NCBI GenBank assembly: GCA_009823395.1
Contig: CM020511.1
Location: 17,384,001 to 17,448,000 of the forward strand
Direction of reading: 5' to 3'
DNA from: Thamnaconus septentrionalis
Lineage: Eukaryota; Chordata; Actinopteri; Tetraodontiformes; Monacanthidae
DNA length: 64,000 nt
Shown here: piece after piece, positions 23,065-36,440 of the stretch
Position numbering within the stretch: the first letter of the stretch is position 1
How the letters are laid out: each line of letters starts with the position of its first letter
The notes under the pieces: generated by a model
What the model was told of the DNA's origin: nothing
Seen by the model: the letters and a program-made list of their open reading frames with translations, nothing else
Databases searched by the model: none
Translations under genes and position numbers: made by a program

Positions 23065-26000
23065 TGCACTCAGTAACCCCTATTATCTTTATTAATACTT
23101 CCCTTCCTGATACTAGTAGTCAGTTGTGCAGAGAGAGGCAGGGCTTTCTTGTTAAAAAACAGTATTTTTCCTCTCTTCCTGGCTGACAATGGGTCATACA
23201 TATTGCAAATCCTGCAGATCCTTTTATTTACAGTCACCTCACAGAACACAGCAGCTAACAGCGTGTCTTGACACGTGCAAATTTACAGCTCAGCTTTTGT
23301 GGAAAGCAAACGAAATACACATCCAGTAATCCATTATTTGATGGCTTCTTTTTTTTTTCTTATGTCTGAGAGCGCGACATATCCTCTTGTTCTTTCCCTC
23401 TGTAAATCTCCGGCTCCTGCGTCAAGTCTGAAAGTTTTCAAAGGGAACCTTCAAAGGCTTAAAACATTTCCTTTAACTCCGCTGGGAATTTTTTTTTTTT
23501 TTTTGTCTTTTTCCGGCCAAACTTACATGCAGAGTAAAATTAGTAAAGCTTGGCCAAGTTTGAAAGTCCCCGACATGTCGCAGGGTGACCGGCACGCAGG
23601 ACCACATTTGAGGCTGGTAACGTTATAACCCGCAAGATCCGTTTTTGTCTGCACCAAAAAATCATTCTGAAAAGTTTCAAAGCCACCATGCAGCGCTGTC
23701 AGCTGCAAACCATTTACTGAGGAGGCTGCAGACGAGCTGCCAAGTCCTAAACGACACGTCTTATTGGCAGAGCTGACACACAGCTGAAAGCTTTACAGAT
23801 GAAAGACTTCTCCTGTACGCGGCCTGAGGCTAATAAAAGTATTTATAGTGTGAACAGGTCGACGTTGCCACGATTACTTTTAGAGTGTAATCTATTACAC
23901 ATAGTGTATAACCCCGCATCAAGAAAGAAACAGAAATCTTACTCGGAACCTTTGAAAATAATTAACAGCAGTTCATCAGATGAACTCGGTACCATTGACT
24001 GACATGTTGTACTTTTAATGAGGCAATATGTAATGTGATTAAGTGATTGAATTTAACAAGAAGGCCATTTTGTAAAATCCAATCATTGTACACACAATGA
24101 TTTTTTTTTTGGTTTGTTTGGTTGTTGTTTTTTACCATTTGAAGGTTTTTTTTCCACTTTTTGTATTATTTCCATTGCAAATTCAACAACAGATCTTTCA
24201 GATCTTTTTATTCTGATTTAAAAATCGAAAATAAACATAAGATATACACACATTTGCTCTTTGCTGCACGGTTTCCTGGATAGGCTGCCAAACAATGCAT
24301 GTCCGAGCCAAGGATTTCACACTGTAAGGGGTTAAAGGATCAGTGCGTGTCAGATGTGCAGTTGACAAGACTCATTAAAAATACACTCGTCCAAACACAA
24401 ATGCACGCAAAACTACAACGGATGCTACAATGGATGCTGATTTGAATTTCGCGGGCTTGTAAGCCATGAACTCTCTGACCTTTAAAGCCTTGCGCCTTGT
24501 GGCCACTGATGTTTCAGAAAAGTTCATCTCACACCGCAGCTCATTTTGCTGTTTTCCTGCCCAACGGTTTTGAAACTTCCTCTAGAAAAGTTTTCTCCCA
24601 AACCTACAAAGAATAGTCCAAGGTCCCCTGAAAGCCAGAATTGACTAACATGTCTTTGGGTTTCTATCAACAACATCAATGACAGTAAGTCAGGTCTGAT
24701 GAGGTTGTCATATTAGTGTTGGGAACAAAGATGGTCCATACACATCACATGGAAAATCACTCTAGAAGACAAGTCAACACAGACGTTGCGCTGGTGTCAC
24801 TACAATCAATAAAATGTCTCATTTGATTTGATGAATATGAGGAACTCTAACATTTATGATAGTTTTTAATTAATTGAAGTGGGTGCTCCTGGGTCTATTT
24901 CAATAAAAAGCCTCGTTAGATGAAGGACAGAAACATACCTTGTTTCAAAACTTTTAAACTAAGTGTCACTCCCCTTGATGAACATCTCAGTAAAGCTAGT
25001 TCAGGTGTGGGCACATGGACACTGAAGCCGCAGCTGTATAAATATGTGGCCGTGACCACAGCGGAACAACTTTGACAGGTGAATTGCAAGATAACTCACT
25101 CATCCTCACAAAGGGCACTGTCAGGATGCAGTTTCCAACGTGCAGCAGCTGGGAGCTATAGAAATGTTTAAACCTTACAGACTCTGCAAAGACGACCTCG
25201 AAACGCCCCTGGAAGGCTGTGATTTCAGGTCTGAAACCTCACAAATCTCTCCTTAAAAGCTCCAATCGAACATATGTTTACCTCAGTAGTGGAGAAAAGC
25301 CTTCTCGTCCTTGTATTTGTAACAAAAGCTACAAGCTGGCTTGTATGCAATAGCTGCTGCTAAACAAAACTGGGTGAGAAAAGTGCAATAGTGGCAGATT
25401 TATTTTAATGCATTTTGCATGAAAAGAAAAATAAAGAACCACACTCAAGGCTTTTCTCAATGGACAACATATTTCCACTTTAGTGCTGTCTGGCTTTGGG
25501 GAGAGTTACATTAAAGACGCGCTTCCAGTGTTGCCCCTCACACCACTGTGTTGCTACCAAGTGGCTCCGCTGGCAACAAAAAAATTGGATTTGTCTGCCT
25601 TGAATGTGATAGACAGAAGGTTATACCAGTAACCTTCCAAGTTGTTTTATTTATTTATTTATTTTTAAAGGGCCTATGCTTTCCAAATGTTCCCTGTGGG
25701 CTCTTTCCCAGATAGATACATGAAGTCAATCCAAACGATTTTGGGAACTGTTCCATCTGGCATGTGGGTTACTTCAACAAACATCACAAATATACACCAC
25801 TGAATAAATTGACTTTAATTGCATGTACCGTTTAAAAATGAGTTATCCACTTCTGCCAATCGCCTGTGTCTGGAGAAAAATGATTATAATACTGCGTGAA
25901 TTACTTAATGGCTGCTATTTGCACATACACAAAGCGTTTTTGCATTTTGTTTGATAGAATCAGTTTCTATTTGCACATTGGGAACTTTATGGAGCACCGT

Positions 26001-26639
26001 GTTGTTCCCTGTTGCTACAATGGCTTTCACATGTAATGACAGCGCGTTGGCTCTAGACTGACCCACTTTGTTTAAAGTCTAAAATGATTCATGACACTGT
26101 TAGGAAAGCATTTTGTCAGTGTAATAAAGCCTAATGAGATTTTTATATTCTCTAAACTGTGGCACTCCGGATGAGGTTAAAAAAATCTTCAGGACACAAT
26201 TACAATGGTCTCATGACCGCCTAAGTCCTTTCGAAGCGCATATGAGGGTTACATGTAAAACATTAACGTAGAAAAGAGTTTAATCATTAGACCAACTGGC
26301 CAACTGGTTCTATTGTTTTATAAGCATTTTCAAACAGACATTTCCAAGAAATATGCAGGAAAACAAATCATAAAAATAATGTAGTAATGGTTGAGATTAC
26401 ACTCAATTACGCACGGGGTCAGAGTTGGCACATTCTACCGTAGAATCTGGCCCAGGTTCACTTTGCTGGTGGTCAGATCACATCAGCCACTAAACAAAAA
26501 GACCCCCCTCCACCCCCACCCAGACCCAATATTCCTTATTTCATCTCTCCACCATCTCCTCCCCCTCCACTTTTATTCATCCTGTCCATCTATCTGAATC
26601 CACACACACCCCTTTCACTCTCGCCATAAGTCTAACCTT

Positions 26640-26990
26640 TGCAATGTCAAGTCTGCACTTTTTCATTAAGCTTACACAATAGACCCTGAGCCGGTTTCCA
26701 CTCTTTGTCAGAACAACACCGATGATTACAATCTCAATCTTCTAAATGTCCTCATGCAGGAAATACTCAATTTCATTTATAACCTTTAATTTCGCTCTCA
26801 ATCACTTTAACCTTTCATTTTGCCCACAACAAAAGGACTGTTATGTTCATTCTGCCCCGACAGAGATTTATAATGGACCTTATCATCACAAATAATGGAC
26901 ATGCTTCATTTTGCTCCTTCGCAGCAGTTATATACTGAGTGATAATAATTATGATTAAAACCTCTTACGATAATGTGGTTCACAGCATTT
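26640..26990. other. Candidate conserved non-coding element
   Basis: This is repeat-free AT-rich sequence with evenly spaced AACCTTTAAT, CTTTAACCTTTCATTT, TTATAATGG and GATAATAATTATGATTAAAAC. A C-rich pyrimidine tract (26.50-26.58 kb) bounds it on the left and a T-tract at 27000 on the right. Confidence 0.33.
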
Positions 26991-27298
26991 TGAAAGAAGT
27001 TTTTTTTTTTAGGTTGAGAGACTTAAGCCTGGTCTAAGACTGCATTTACTGCAGATCGGTTCATTCAACCTTTTTAGCCTTGAAAGTGGAATATCACTTT
27101 ACCCTACATTATACATGTAGTCCTGTTTAAAAAACACAAGTGATCTCCCAAAGGCAAGACATCTTTGATTATGGTCCTAAACAAAATAATATTTCAGATC
27201 AGATGATTTACAACTATATGAGCTGATGTGTATTGATCAGTTACAAAACAAGAATTTATGGAAAATGCTTGACAAAAACAGTGTTTTCAAACATGGAC

Positions 27299-27425
27299 TG
27301 CACTTTCCAGCACCTTCACGGTACCCCAAAGCGCTTTACAAGTTCTCATTCGCCCATTCATACACACATTTATACACCAATGGGTGGCTGGACTAATCAA
27401 TGTTTCCTACAATGGATTGGTCATT
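27299..27425 (+). repeat. Fragment of a dispersed fish repeat (AAAGCGCTTTACAA type)
   Basis: The core CCCCAAAGCGCTTTACAAG is followed by CATTCGCCCATTCATACAC and ACACCAATGGGTGGCTG. This matches the recurrent fish motif with a CAAAGCGCTTTACA block followed by CATTCACCCATTCACACACA and a (T)GGTGG box. The right side fades into unique DNA, so the copy is truncated or decayed. The family name is not asserted. Confidence 0.6.
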
Positions 27426-28923
27426 GTTTAGACGGAAGGAATTATAATATGAATGTCTTATTTTCATTAAAGTAATATTTATTAGGTTTATGCTGTATTG
27501 ACTATAAAAAAAAAAGAAAAGTATTTACACTATTTTGATTTGTTGCCTGTATTTGAGTTTGTGTTTTGGCTTATTTTTTTATTTTTTTTACATTTCCAGC
27601 GAAAAATTGCAATACCAGGGGATAACCAGTTTGCCTGCTTAAGCTTCATGCAAGCCAAGTAGTATCTAGCGATAACTTGCACTAGGCTCCGGTCATCCTG
27701 AAATAATGTCCTCACAATAAAGGGTTAGGATAACAATGCTATATTTCAATGAAAGAATGAAAATTCATCCAACATTTTAAAGATATGCAGGTTCTTACTG
27801 CGAGAACGACTTTGAATCACAACTGCTTTCAGTCAAACGCTGCCGCCCCACAACCACACCGCACACACACGGGCTCATTGTGATGGCGAGTCAGGGTGCC
27901 TTTTCTCAGCAAAAACTCCTTTAAACTGTGACGGAATGGATCATTATAACTGTCTGCGACAGCTCTCTGAGCGTCAGGCCAAAACAAAGCCACTCTCTTC
28001 GCGCCCCTTATCTCTGCTATAGCTCGCCCTTATCTCACAAATGGGCCCCATACAGATAGACAATCATCACATACATCAATGGCAGGAAGGTGGACAAACA
28101 CCCACAGCGCACACGCATCACACACGTTAATAGCACTGGGCTTGATCCTTTTTCATTTGCAGTGAAAGACAGTGCATTGAAAAAAAGGGAAGAAAAAAAC
28201 CGGGAGGTGGGAAGGTGTCGGGGTGGGGGGGACCCTTTTTTTCACAGATGAAATGAAAAGCTCATGTTGCAGCGATCTGTCAGAGCAAGCGGCGGGTTCA
28301 ACGCTGGGTCAGACTACCGGGGGATTTTTTTTTTTTTTTTCCACCACCATGTTCCCTCTCAAATTACATGGCGCAAGAGAAGGCGTATAAGGAGGGGAAG
28401 GGGTGATGCTCAACAGCTGAGGTGAGAAAGATGGATATATTGACAGAGAGAGAGAGAGAGAGACTACCACTTCAAACAGCTTTGTGTTTTCGATGCTCAG
28501 CGCTCATCTCATATGCTGCCTTTTTTGCCAAATATCCACCCAATTAGGCACTGAGGCCAGAAGCAGCGCGGCATACTAAAGAGCAAATCAGATTGCGGCC
28601 AATCGAGTGTTGATGGCGTGAGCGTTTGCTGAGAGAGAGAGGAACGAGGCCAAGAGGAAGAAAGAGACATCAGGTAGCCGGAAGGTCAGTAGGGCGGGCA
28701 TTCCGCATCAAGGCAGCCTCTATCTGTTCCATTCTCCGTCCTCCCTCCATCACACCCTCGCTCCGGCTCTCCGTCATCCTGTCACTCTCTATTGCCTCGT
28801 CCCCTTCGCTGGATCCTACCGCCGCTCCCACTGCTCCTGTTTCAGTGGAACACAGGCTAGAGAGTCAGTTCAATCACCGACTGAAAATGACCGCAGGCGC
28901 TGAGAGAGGAGTACGAGGCATTG

Positions 28924-28928
<5 letters not shown>

Positions 28929-28965
<37 letters not shown>
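28929..28965 (+). repeat. (GT)n microsatellite
   Basis: A GT array is followed by G-rich sequence and then a CTG run at 29018-29036, within a GC-rich stretch. Confidence 0.98.
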
Positions 28966-28969
<4 letters not shown>

Positions 28970-29017
28970 GTGGGGTGGGGGGCAAAGAGAGGTAATGAGA
29001 CAGAGAGGAACAGAGGT

Positions 29018-29036
29018 GCTGCTGCTGCTGCTGCTG
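29018..29036 (+). repeat. (CTG)n trinucleotide repeat, six units
   Basis: GCTGCTGCTGCTGCTGCTG is a short triplet run. It yields a Leu or Ala tract in chance frames. Confidence 0.95.
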
Positions 29037-29329
29037 GTGTCGGCAGGAGGGTGTGGGGGTTCGTGGAGGTGGCGGGGGCGTATGATGGACGCGGAGGTGG
29101 GCGAATGAGGGAGCGGCAGGGGGAGGCGTCGCCGTCCAATGAGGGTCGGGGTTAAAAAGTCGAAGGCATCATAAGCATCAAAGGCAGACGACAGAGGCCA
29201 TTCTTCCTGCTGTCTGCTCTGTCTTCTCCTTTAAAAAACAAAGCCGCACTGTTCCCACTGAAATATGGCTCGCTCCCCGCACAGTGAAGACGTTTCCTCG
29301 TGCGGCCCCAACAATGGGGCGCCGCCGCT

Positions 29330-29570
29330 GCCACCGCCGACTCAGTGCGTTTTCAAAAGGACTTCTGAATTTGACAAATCCTTTTAATATTCATCCGTGC
29401 GCGACTATAGGCCCGCGATGGATCGTCTTGTCGCCGCCTCAAGAAGTGCTCTAAAACTCGCTCGCCTGGGCGCGCGTTTGTCTCACTGACGCGGCTATAA
29501 GCACATTAGCGAGAACCTGAAAAGGAACCTGTCAGGCTTTCAAGTTGCTCAGCAATAACCACCTGTTTAT
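29330..29570. other. CpG-bearing candidate regulatory segment
   Basis: CCTTTTAATATTCATCC is followed by CpG-rich GTGCGCGACTATAGGCCCGCGATGG and GGGCGCGCGTTTGTCTC, then TTCAAGTTGCTCAGCAATAACC. CpGs are common here but rare in most of the window, so this is a small unmethylated-island candidate. Confidence 0.3.
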
Positions 29571-32084
29571 GTCTTTTGTCAAGTATTTTGTTGAAAGGAA
29601 TAACCACAGATATCCTGTTTTTTGCCAGTATAGTATAGAATAGTTTAGTGTACTATAGTATCGTATAATTATAGTCATATTATAGTGTTGCAAGAACACC
29701 TCCTGAGCACTGACCCATGAAAAAATTGTTTCCTGTCAATGGGCAACCAATCAAAAGGTCAGCAAGAGGGTTGCAGTCTGCAAGTGTCACCACAGGCTAA
29801 TAGCATGGACACATCTTTGAAAAGTGTTGGCAGTTGGTGAGGGTTTAAAGTTTGTTTACTGTTCCAGGGCAACAAACAGCGATTTCCAGTAAGATATAAG
29901 TCAAACTTGGGGGAAAAAACTGCAAGAGCTGCGCAACTACCTCTTTAAAAGGTTACCACGGGGAGAACACAAAGGGAAGCTTTTTTTCCCTTTTTGCCTA
30001 TCACTTCCTAACACATAACAACCAACAATGCCAAACTGCCATAAAAAATAACCTAGAGGGAAATAAAAGTGAAGTGTGCTGGAGTGCCATTAAAATGAAC
30101 ACATCTCTCTCCGCAGTGTTACTCTGGGAAAATGAGCCGGGCTGAGGAAGCGGCACATTTAGGAGTTATAAACAACTCACTGAGAGATCACAGACATTAC
30201 ACAGAAGAAAGGCAGAGTAGCTGAGGAGAGAAATCACAGAACATCAGCAGAAAGAGAGGAAGGAGAGGAGGCAGGGGGCAACAAAACCCAGCTCTGGAAG
30301 AGACTAGTGGATATAAGTAGGATAACAACACGTGTTTCTAAACTATTGCTTCTCAAGTTGCATTACCCTCTGAATAGCTGTCACCCAAAAAGAAAATCCT
30401 GTCAGTTGGTAATAATAAGGGTTTTATTATGGAACCATCTAAGCGGTGCAGTGCATGAGTCCATCTCTTCTTGTGCATTAACTTTTTTACTACTGGCAAC
30501 CATCTGAACGGCTATAAGATTTGATTAGTTACTATTCATTGAGTCCTAGTCTAAAAGACTCAGTAAAACACTGTGATTGCTGCTCTACTGTATTCGGCTC
30601 TGCTGCTTCCCTCTGCTACTGCTTAAACATCCACTGATCTGGACCACCTGCTTCCTGCACAGAAGGCCCAACACACAGGTGGTGGAGGTGGGGAAAGTTT
30701 CACTCGCTCACTTGCCTAAATTAAACGAACCAGGTCAGTCATTCACGTGAACGAGTCAGCAGTCCGGATTCCCTAGGGTCACCTCCTAAGGGCAGGCGGA
30801 ATGCACGCTTTAAAACCGTCAAGTGCAACACGTTCTTGTTACTTTCTAAAATCTAATTAAAACAAATCCCAGGCTGTCATCTTATGACTAACAAGTGGCT
30901 ACTTTACGTTTCACAAGTTGATGAATGAGTGGCGCGAACCGGAATCGGTCAGGCTTCCTGCAGCGCCACAGAAGATGATCACTTGCCTCACATCCTTATG
31001 CATACACACTCACATACACACATTTCTATATATACTGACTGAACGAGTGAGCAGCTCCACTGTAGCAACAGAGGGACTGAGTCAAATCCAAAGCACTAAA
31101 CGTGTGGGCTGGACTTTCACGGCACCAATCATGCTGTTAGATAACTGTCCTGCTCTCTGCAGAGATCTTTGACTGTTTCTCACTTTACATAGTAGTTGGT
31201 GGTGGGGGGTAGGCTTTATGTGTTCTGAGTGGGTGTCTGTTCAGCGGTGCTGCTGGCTCAGGTGACTCAAATCAATGGTGGACCCGGGTCAGATTAGATA
31301 AATACTGGGAAGGCCTGCGGAGTCGGTCGAATTCACCGCCTGGAACAAGTGGACTGAGCATCGATACATCCATCTATGGATAAAGGAGGAGAGAAATCCT
31401 TGTGCTAGAACCTCATAAATGCAGTTGGGTATGTGTAGGATGTGTTAGGGCATAAAGGGTATAGCGTGTGAGGCAATGTCTGTCCCGCAAGAAGGAAAGT
31501 ATGACGCCATTTTTAATTATTATCCTGGATCCTAAAATTTGCCTTTGGTTGTGGAGAAAAGCTTGTTTTTGTTTTGCAGCTCTGTATTTCCCAGAAGCCT
31601 TTTCAGCACCGTCAGTGTTTATGGTTAGGGATTTTTTTCCTTTTCCAATCTTTGTCCGCCCTGCCTTGTTGTCGGCTACCACTTCTGATGCTTGTTCATA
31701 TAATTGCTGCTTCTGCACGTATCGCGTACTTTTTTGCCGTCACTCACGAGAAACTCCCGTGAAGGTGGAGAAACTAAAAAGTGGAAAAAATAAATAAATA
31801 AATAAAAATGGAGGGAGAAGCGGGAGAGAATCTCCAGACGGTTATTTTCGCTGAGATTTGTTCTGTTGTGTTTCTCCAATGGGGTGTTGAGTGCTGTTGC
31901 GCGAGGATAGTCACGCTAGAGCTGCTTTGTATGAATAACATTTCATGTGCAATAATCTGTGTCTTTCCCGTCGCAAGAAAAAAAATATAAAACTGACACA
32001 GGCGCACAAACACGCACAGATGAGGAATGACCTCAACCATGGCCACAATCACCGCACATCCTGTCTTCATGTGCCTCCTCTCCG

Positions 32085-32129
<45 letters not shown>

Positions 32130-34379
32130 ACTGAAGACAGACGCAGAAGCAAATTAAAGAACATGCGGCCTCACAACAGGAACTGGTTGACCAAACCAAA
32201 GCACATGCAAAAAGTAATAAATGTCAGTTCCTATAAATAAATGTTTGTTATGCGTCTCTGGCTTTGTATTTGCTGCTCTCCTCCTCTGTCACAGTCATGA
32301 GAGTTCAGTTCCAGCGGCACTCGTGTTAAAGTGGCATTCCCTGACACTAGCTTGACTCGTCTAACTCCTGTCAGGAGATTTTCCCAATTCGATCCCTGTG
32401 TTACTGTCACCCCGTTCTCACTGCACAACCATAAAATGAACACGCATTGCCGATTCTGTCAAAAATCATCATTAACGCAGAATCCTGAGACATTTGCTTA
32501 AAAAGAAGGAGAGGGAAAAAGCTCATCCTCGCAACCTTGTCTCACTTGCAACATTACAGGCGATAATCACTCCGCACGCAAGGTTTGCTTACTGGAATTC
32601 GTGAGTTCTTTTGAACTAGACAGGCACGCCGGAGGAGTCACGACAGGAGCAAGAGATGGGAGTCGACAGAGGCGGAGGGGGGAGACTGAAGGAAATGAAA
32701 TCAGAGTGTGGGAGAAGTTGACAGACGTGCAGTGGAAGGGGGGAGAAAGATTGCAGTGAGCTGGGAGCTGGCGTGGGGACTGAGGCAGGCCCAGTGGATG
32801 TGTTGGTGGAGTTGACAGCAGGATTTTTTTTTGTTGTTTCCCCCCAGCCTATATTTTAATGCCAAGCTGCTTCACTGACGTCGGCATACAGTCACCTGTA
32901 AATCAAAGCCAAGCCCGTCATGTGTGAGCTCTCCTTTATCCCAACCCGTGGCTCGCATTTATACATAAATATACATACATACATAGATTTACTAGCACAT
33001 TCTGTCACACTACTGCAATTCTATGCCACGGCTTTAGCTAAAGATTTGAAATTTTTAACCTTTAAAAAGTCATATACTATATATTTTAGCAAATTACAGT
33101 TATTTATTTAGGCCCAGCGACTCATCCTGGTGAGTTTTACACACCTAATTGAATAATAGAAAAATATTCACAGAAAAAATGGAAACAAAACTTGCTCATG
33201 CAAATCAAAGAAGAAGCCAGCTTAAAGAAAACAATTAATTCATTTGATCCATTTCAAATATGCAGTTGGAGTGGGGGGAGCCCCACCTCTCCCAGACAAG
33301 GTCAAAGGGTGATGAGACGAAACCCTCAGTCTGTCACAACCACAGCGGACGAAGCAAGTCATTAACTGCCAGTTGGTAACAGCTCCAGACGTCCTGCTGG
33401 TGCAAAGGGTGACACTTGACCTGCACCACCAGCATGTGGTGAGCTCGGATGTGCCGCGGCGTTAGAGGAGAGCTATGTAGAAAATCATTTTGCCGTGAAA
33501 TGTCTTGGTTGTGCGCTGAACGTGCACCAGGACCTGCCAGTTGTTCCAGTTTTCTCCTGTAAATTGCAATCTGTGTTCTCGTGAGATGTTTATTTCTGTT
33601 TTTGTGTCTGTTCATATTCTGTCGGTTGTTTATTGCAATGGTTCATAAGTGGGAGGGTCCTGACACTTTCAAAGGCGGAGAAGAAGGAGGAGAGTCACAC
33701 GCATAAACACGACTGCTAGGAAACAGGAAGGTGGAACGGATGGTGTGTGGTTTCACTTTTTACTCTGATGTCATGACAAAGTATTAAATTATTTCTTTAT
33801 TTTTTGACGTGTTTTTTTTTTTTTTTTCTCTGAAGCTGAATTTTGAATATTCTTCCTTCAATCCGGCAATAGAGCAAAGTGAGCCCAAGGTTCCTTGATC
33901 TCTTCTTCTTTTAGTCTGAGAATGCTGCTATGACAGCATCCATTCTAATCATATTTGTGAGCTTGCAGTTCTGCTCTTCTTCGAAGTAAATACTGCAGTC
34001 ACTTTTTTTAAATACCGAAGAACAGTGACCCTAATTGCTTAGACAATAGTACGGACACCTGAAATTGCATTAGACGGAAGCTTTTCAAGATGGATGCTGA
34101 AAGATTTCAGTCTTGAAACTTTACCGATCCAGCCGCAGTGCTGGGTTAGAGCTTTCATAAGAGTGCCTGTTTAGCTGGGTGGGTGTGTGTGCGCGTGTGT
34201 GTCTGTGCTCACGTGTGCATGTGTTTATGTATGTGGACTCCAATTAAGCATCATAGCTGGGAAAAGGTAATTACTAAGCTAAGTGGGAGACCAGCAGTCA
34301 TGCTGAGACACATAAAGTGCAAGCACACATTTGTGCAAAGCACACACACACACACAGAGACAGAGTCTGCCTGTAACTC
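29571..34379. other. Non-coding stretch
   Basis: It holds degenerate TATAG-like repeats (29.62-29.69 kb), the CA array at 32.09 kb and T-tracts (32823, 33811). A hairpin-like CACCAC/GTGGTG lies near 33.43 kb. A TG-rich stretch lies at 34.18-34.24 kb. No supported gene. Confidence 0.6.
32086..32127 (+). repeat. (CA)n microsatellite, about 21 units
   Basis: This is an uninterrupted CA array between two otherwise unremarkable AT-balanced stretches. Confidence 0.99.
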
Positions 34380-34600
34380 TGAGTGATGCATGAACACACA
34401 GGCCTGTCAAAGCCATCAGCCCTCATGAAGGGGGCTGAAAATAGCCTGTGTACGCTGAGACAATCAAATGTCACTTCAGAAATTATGCAAATGTATTTTT
34501 AAGGAGGTGTCTTGGAGGGCAGTCAGAAAAGGGAATGATAATCACGGCCGGCTGCCGCAATTAATAAAAAAGAAGCACTGACAAGGATGATGTCTCTCGT
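34380..34600. other. Candidate conserved non-coding element
   Basis: GACAATCAAATGTCAC, GAAATTATGCAAATGTATT (POU octamer-like ATGCAAAT at 34486-34493) and GCCGCAATTAATAAA occur in repeat-free DNA. It is the densest octamer context noticed. Confidence 0.38.
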
Positions 34601-35097
34601 AAAATATTTAATTCCACTGGGATAAAACGGAGCCAAACACTAAGTTTGATAGACTTGAGGTTAAAAGAGAGGGCAGACAAAAAGAGGATGAGACAGGGGA
34701 AAAAAGAGACAAAAAGCTGAAAGTACGTCTGAGAGCAGAAGTGAAATAAGGGGAAAATTACCGTCTCCTGCGTCAAAAGCTGCTCCACAATAATCTATAA
34801 ATATGAAAAGTGGGGTTATTATGAGAACATCAGATGGATTGTGAAAGAGAGGGATTTTTTACTCGTCAACAGGGATTGACAAACCACTTTCTGTTGGTTG
34901 ACTGATGTTTTATCTCAAGCCAGACCAACAAAGCACAGACACGCAAACATGATACCATCAGAAAACTTAACGTGCTTGTTGTCAAATCAAGTGTTGATCA
35001 GATGGTTTCCCAACCTCACAGTGAACCAGTTCCTTGTTTTTAAACGTTAGTACCAAGACCTGATGAACTGGTCACACATCCACATGTGATTCCCTTC

Positions 35098-35146
<49 letters not shown>

Positions 35147-35619
35147 ACGTGCATGTGTGGCATGAACTGCATCCCGCAGCACGATCAGATGACGGGACGA
35201 ACCCAGTGACCTCGGGGTGCGCAGACATGTCTGGGCTTGCTCGGACTGCGCTTCAGCTATGACAGCGTCCACATGCTGTGGAATGAGGACTAGAGTAGGA
35301 CCCATTTTGCAAAACACAACAAAGTTATTGTCGTTACATGGCGACAGAATTGCAGCTAAGGCCTTACATTTCACTTCCTTTAACCCCTGGCTGTAAAATC
35401 CACATTGTTACTTCCCGCCTCGATCAGAAATAATGTCACGATCCGCAAGTCGGTCGCCAACGGCCGACGAGGTGATCAGCGTGTCCAGAATGTCTCCCAC
35501 GAGCCACATAAAGGCCTTTTCATCTGCACATATGGAGCTGTTTAAAGAGGGGCAGGTGGGAGAGGAGTCACGCACGCACACGCGACCGTGCGCGCGCGCA
35601 CGCGCTGTCTTGTTACCTT
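34601..35619. other. Non-coding stretch
   Basis: Purine-rich sequence (34.66-34.75 kb), the GT array at 35.10 kb, and a short CG-rich alternating tract (GCGCGCGCACGCGC near 35590) that is Z-prone. Confidence 0.6.
35100..35145 (+). repeat. (GT)n microsatellite, about 23 units
   Basis: This is an uninterrupted GT array followed by GCACGTGCATGTG. Confidence 0.99.
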
Positions 35620-36440
35620 TGCAATGCAGCAAATTTATAGCCTTGGATCAAACATTGGAAAATGATGGCGCCCGACACTCAAGCACATATCATCAAGTAA
35701 AAATAATGACACGGACGAGGCATGACTAACAGATGCGTTGTAATTTCGAAATCCTGTCATCACCGCCGATTAAACAGAACCATAAGGCAGCCGGGGCCTG
35801 TCTGGCAAGCGGATGCCGCGTGATGTTACCGCAGAGCGAAGGTGCAGCCTCGGGAAAAAAAGGGAAGACAGAGCGTCTAGCAGCTGTTGTTTTATGACTC
35901 ATAATTATTGTTGGAGATATAACTGTCAGTCAACAGGGCAAAAATCGAATTGGCGTGCATGTGCTGACCAAAGTGTTGGATCGCTTTTTCTATTATGTAA
36001 CATATATTTAGGTCATTCCTGCTTCTTATTTGCCAAAGCCGCATTATCTCTTTCTCTCAGTATTTCTTTCTTTCAATCTTTCCTTCCTTGCTTCTTTCGA
36101 GCCTCTATGAAATCAAAACAAATCCGACCAAATGTGAAAGCAACCAGGTTACGAGTGCATATTCCAGCAATGTCATTTCCCTCTTATTTACGCCACGCCG
36201 GAGCGGCCGCCGCCATGGTATGACAACCCTTGTTGGGATTCTGTCGCATCAAGGCAGCAGATTTGAATGCTAAACCCATTAGCCAAGCATCACTCACAGT
36301 CAGAGCTGGCGATGATAAATAACCCAAGCAGAGAAATCTGATTAGGAGGGATGCAGGCAGGGGATCTGAGGGAATGAGTAACAGCAATGTCGCTGTTATC
36401 AGGCCTCAGTCAGATTGGGAATCACACACCGAGAAAACAT
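35620..36440. other. Candidate conserved non-coding element
   Basis: About 800 bp are mostly repeat-free. Motifs are GCCGATTAAACAG, CATAATTATTGTTGG, ACCCATTAGCC, GATGATAAATAACCC and TCTGATTAGGAGG, with a CpG core GAGCGGCCGCCGCCATGG at 36201-36218. A CT-rich tract (36.06-36.10 kb) interrupts it. The Kozak-like ATG at 36215 is closed after two codons. Confidence 0.38.

Larger units (their letters stand above)
22601..26639. other. Non-coding stretch
   Basis: The paired GT and CA arrays, T-tracts (23489, 24101) and a (TTTA)n at 25648 are present. The 24.2-26.4 kb part is unusually free of long frames and simple repeats. 25.96-26.24 kb has some enhancer-like texture but no strong motif. Confidence 0.6.
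26991..29329. other. Non-coding stretch turning GC-rich
   Basis: The fish-repeat fragment at 27.3 kb is followed by AT-rich DNA, then from 28.2 kb by G-runs, GA repeats (28446-28463), the GT array and the CTG run. The 160-codon plus-strand frame at 28626-29108 passes through the GT array and is not credible as a protein. Confidence 0.6.

Noticed and set aside
28626..29108. 160-codon plus-strand frame
   Set aside because: It crosses the (GT)n array and a CTG run, has no domain, and its composition follows local GC content.
31413..31879. Overlapping frames of 60-109 codons on both strands
   Set aside because: Several frames are open at once in a stop-poor stretch. None has domain content or paired splice sites.
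36201..36220. Perfect Kozak-like GCCGCCGCCATGG
   Set aside because: The frame stops after two codons (ATG GTA TGA), and the minus-strand ATG opens only ten codons before a stop.
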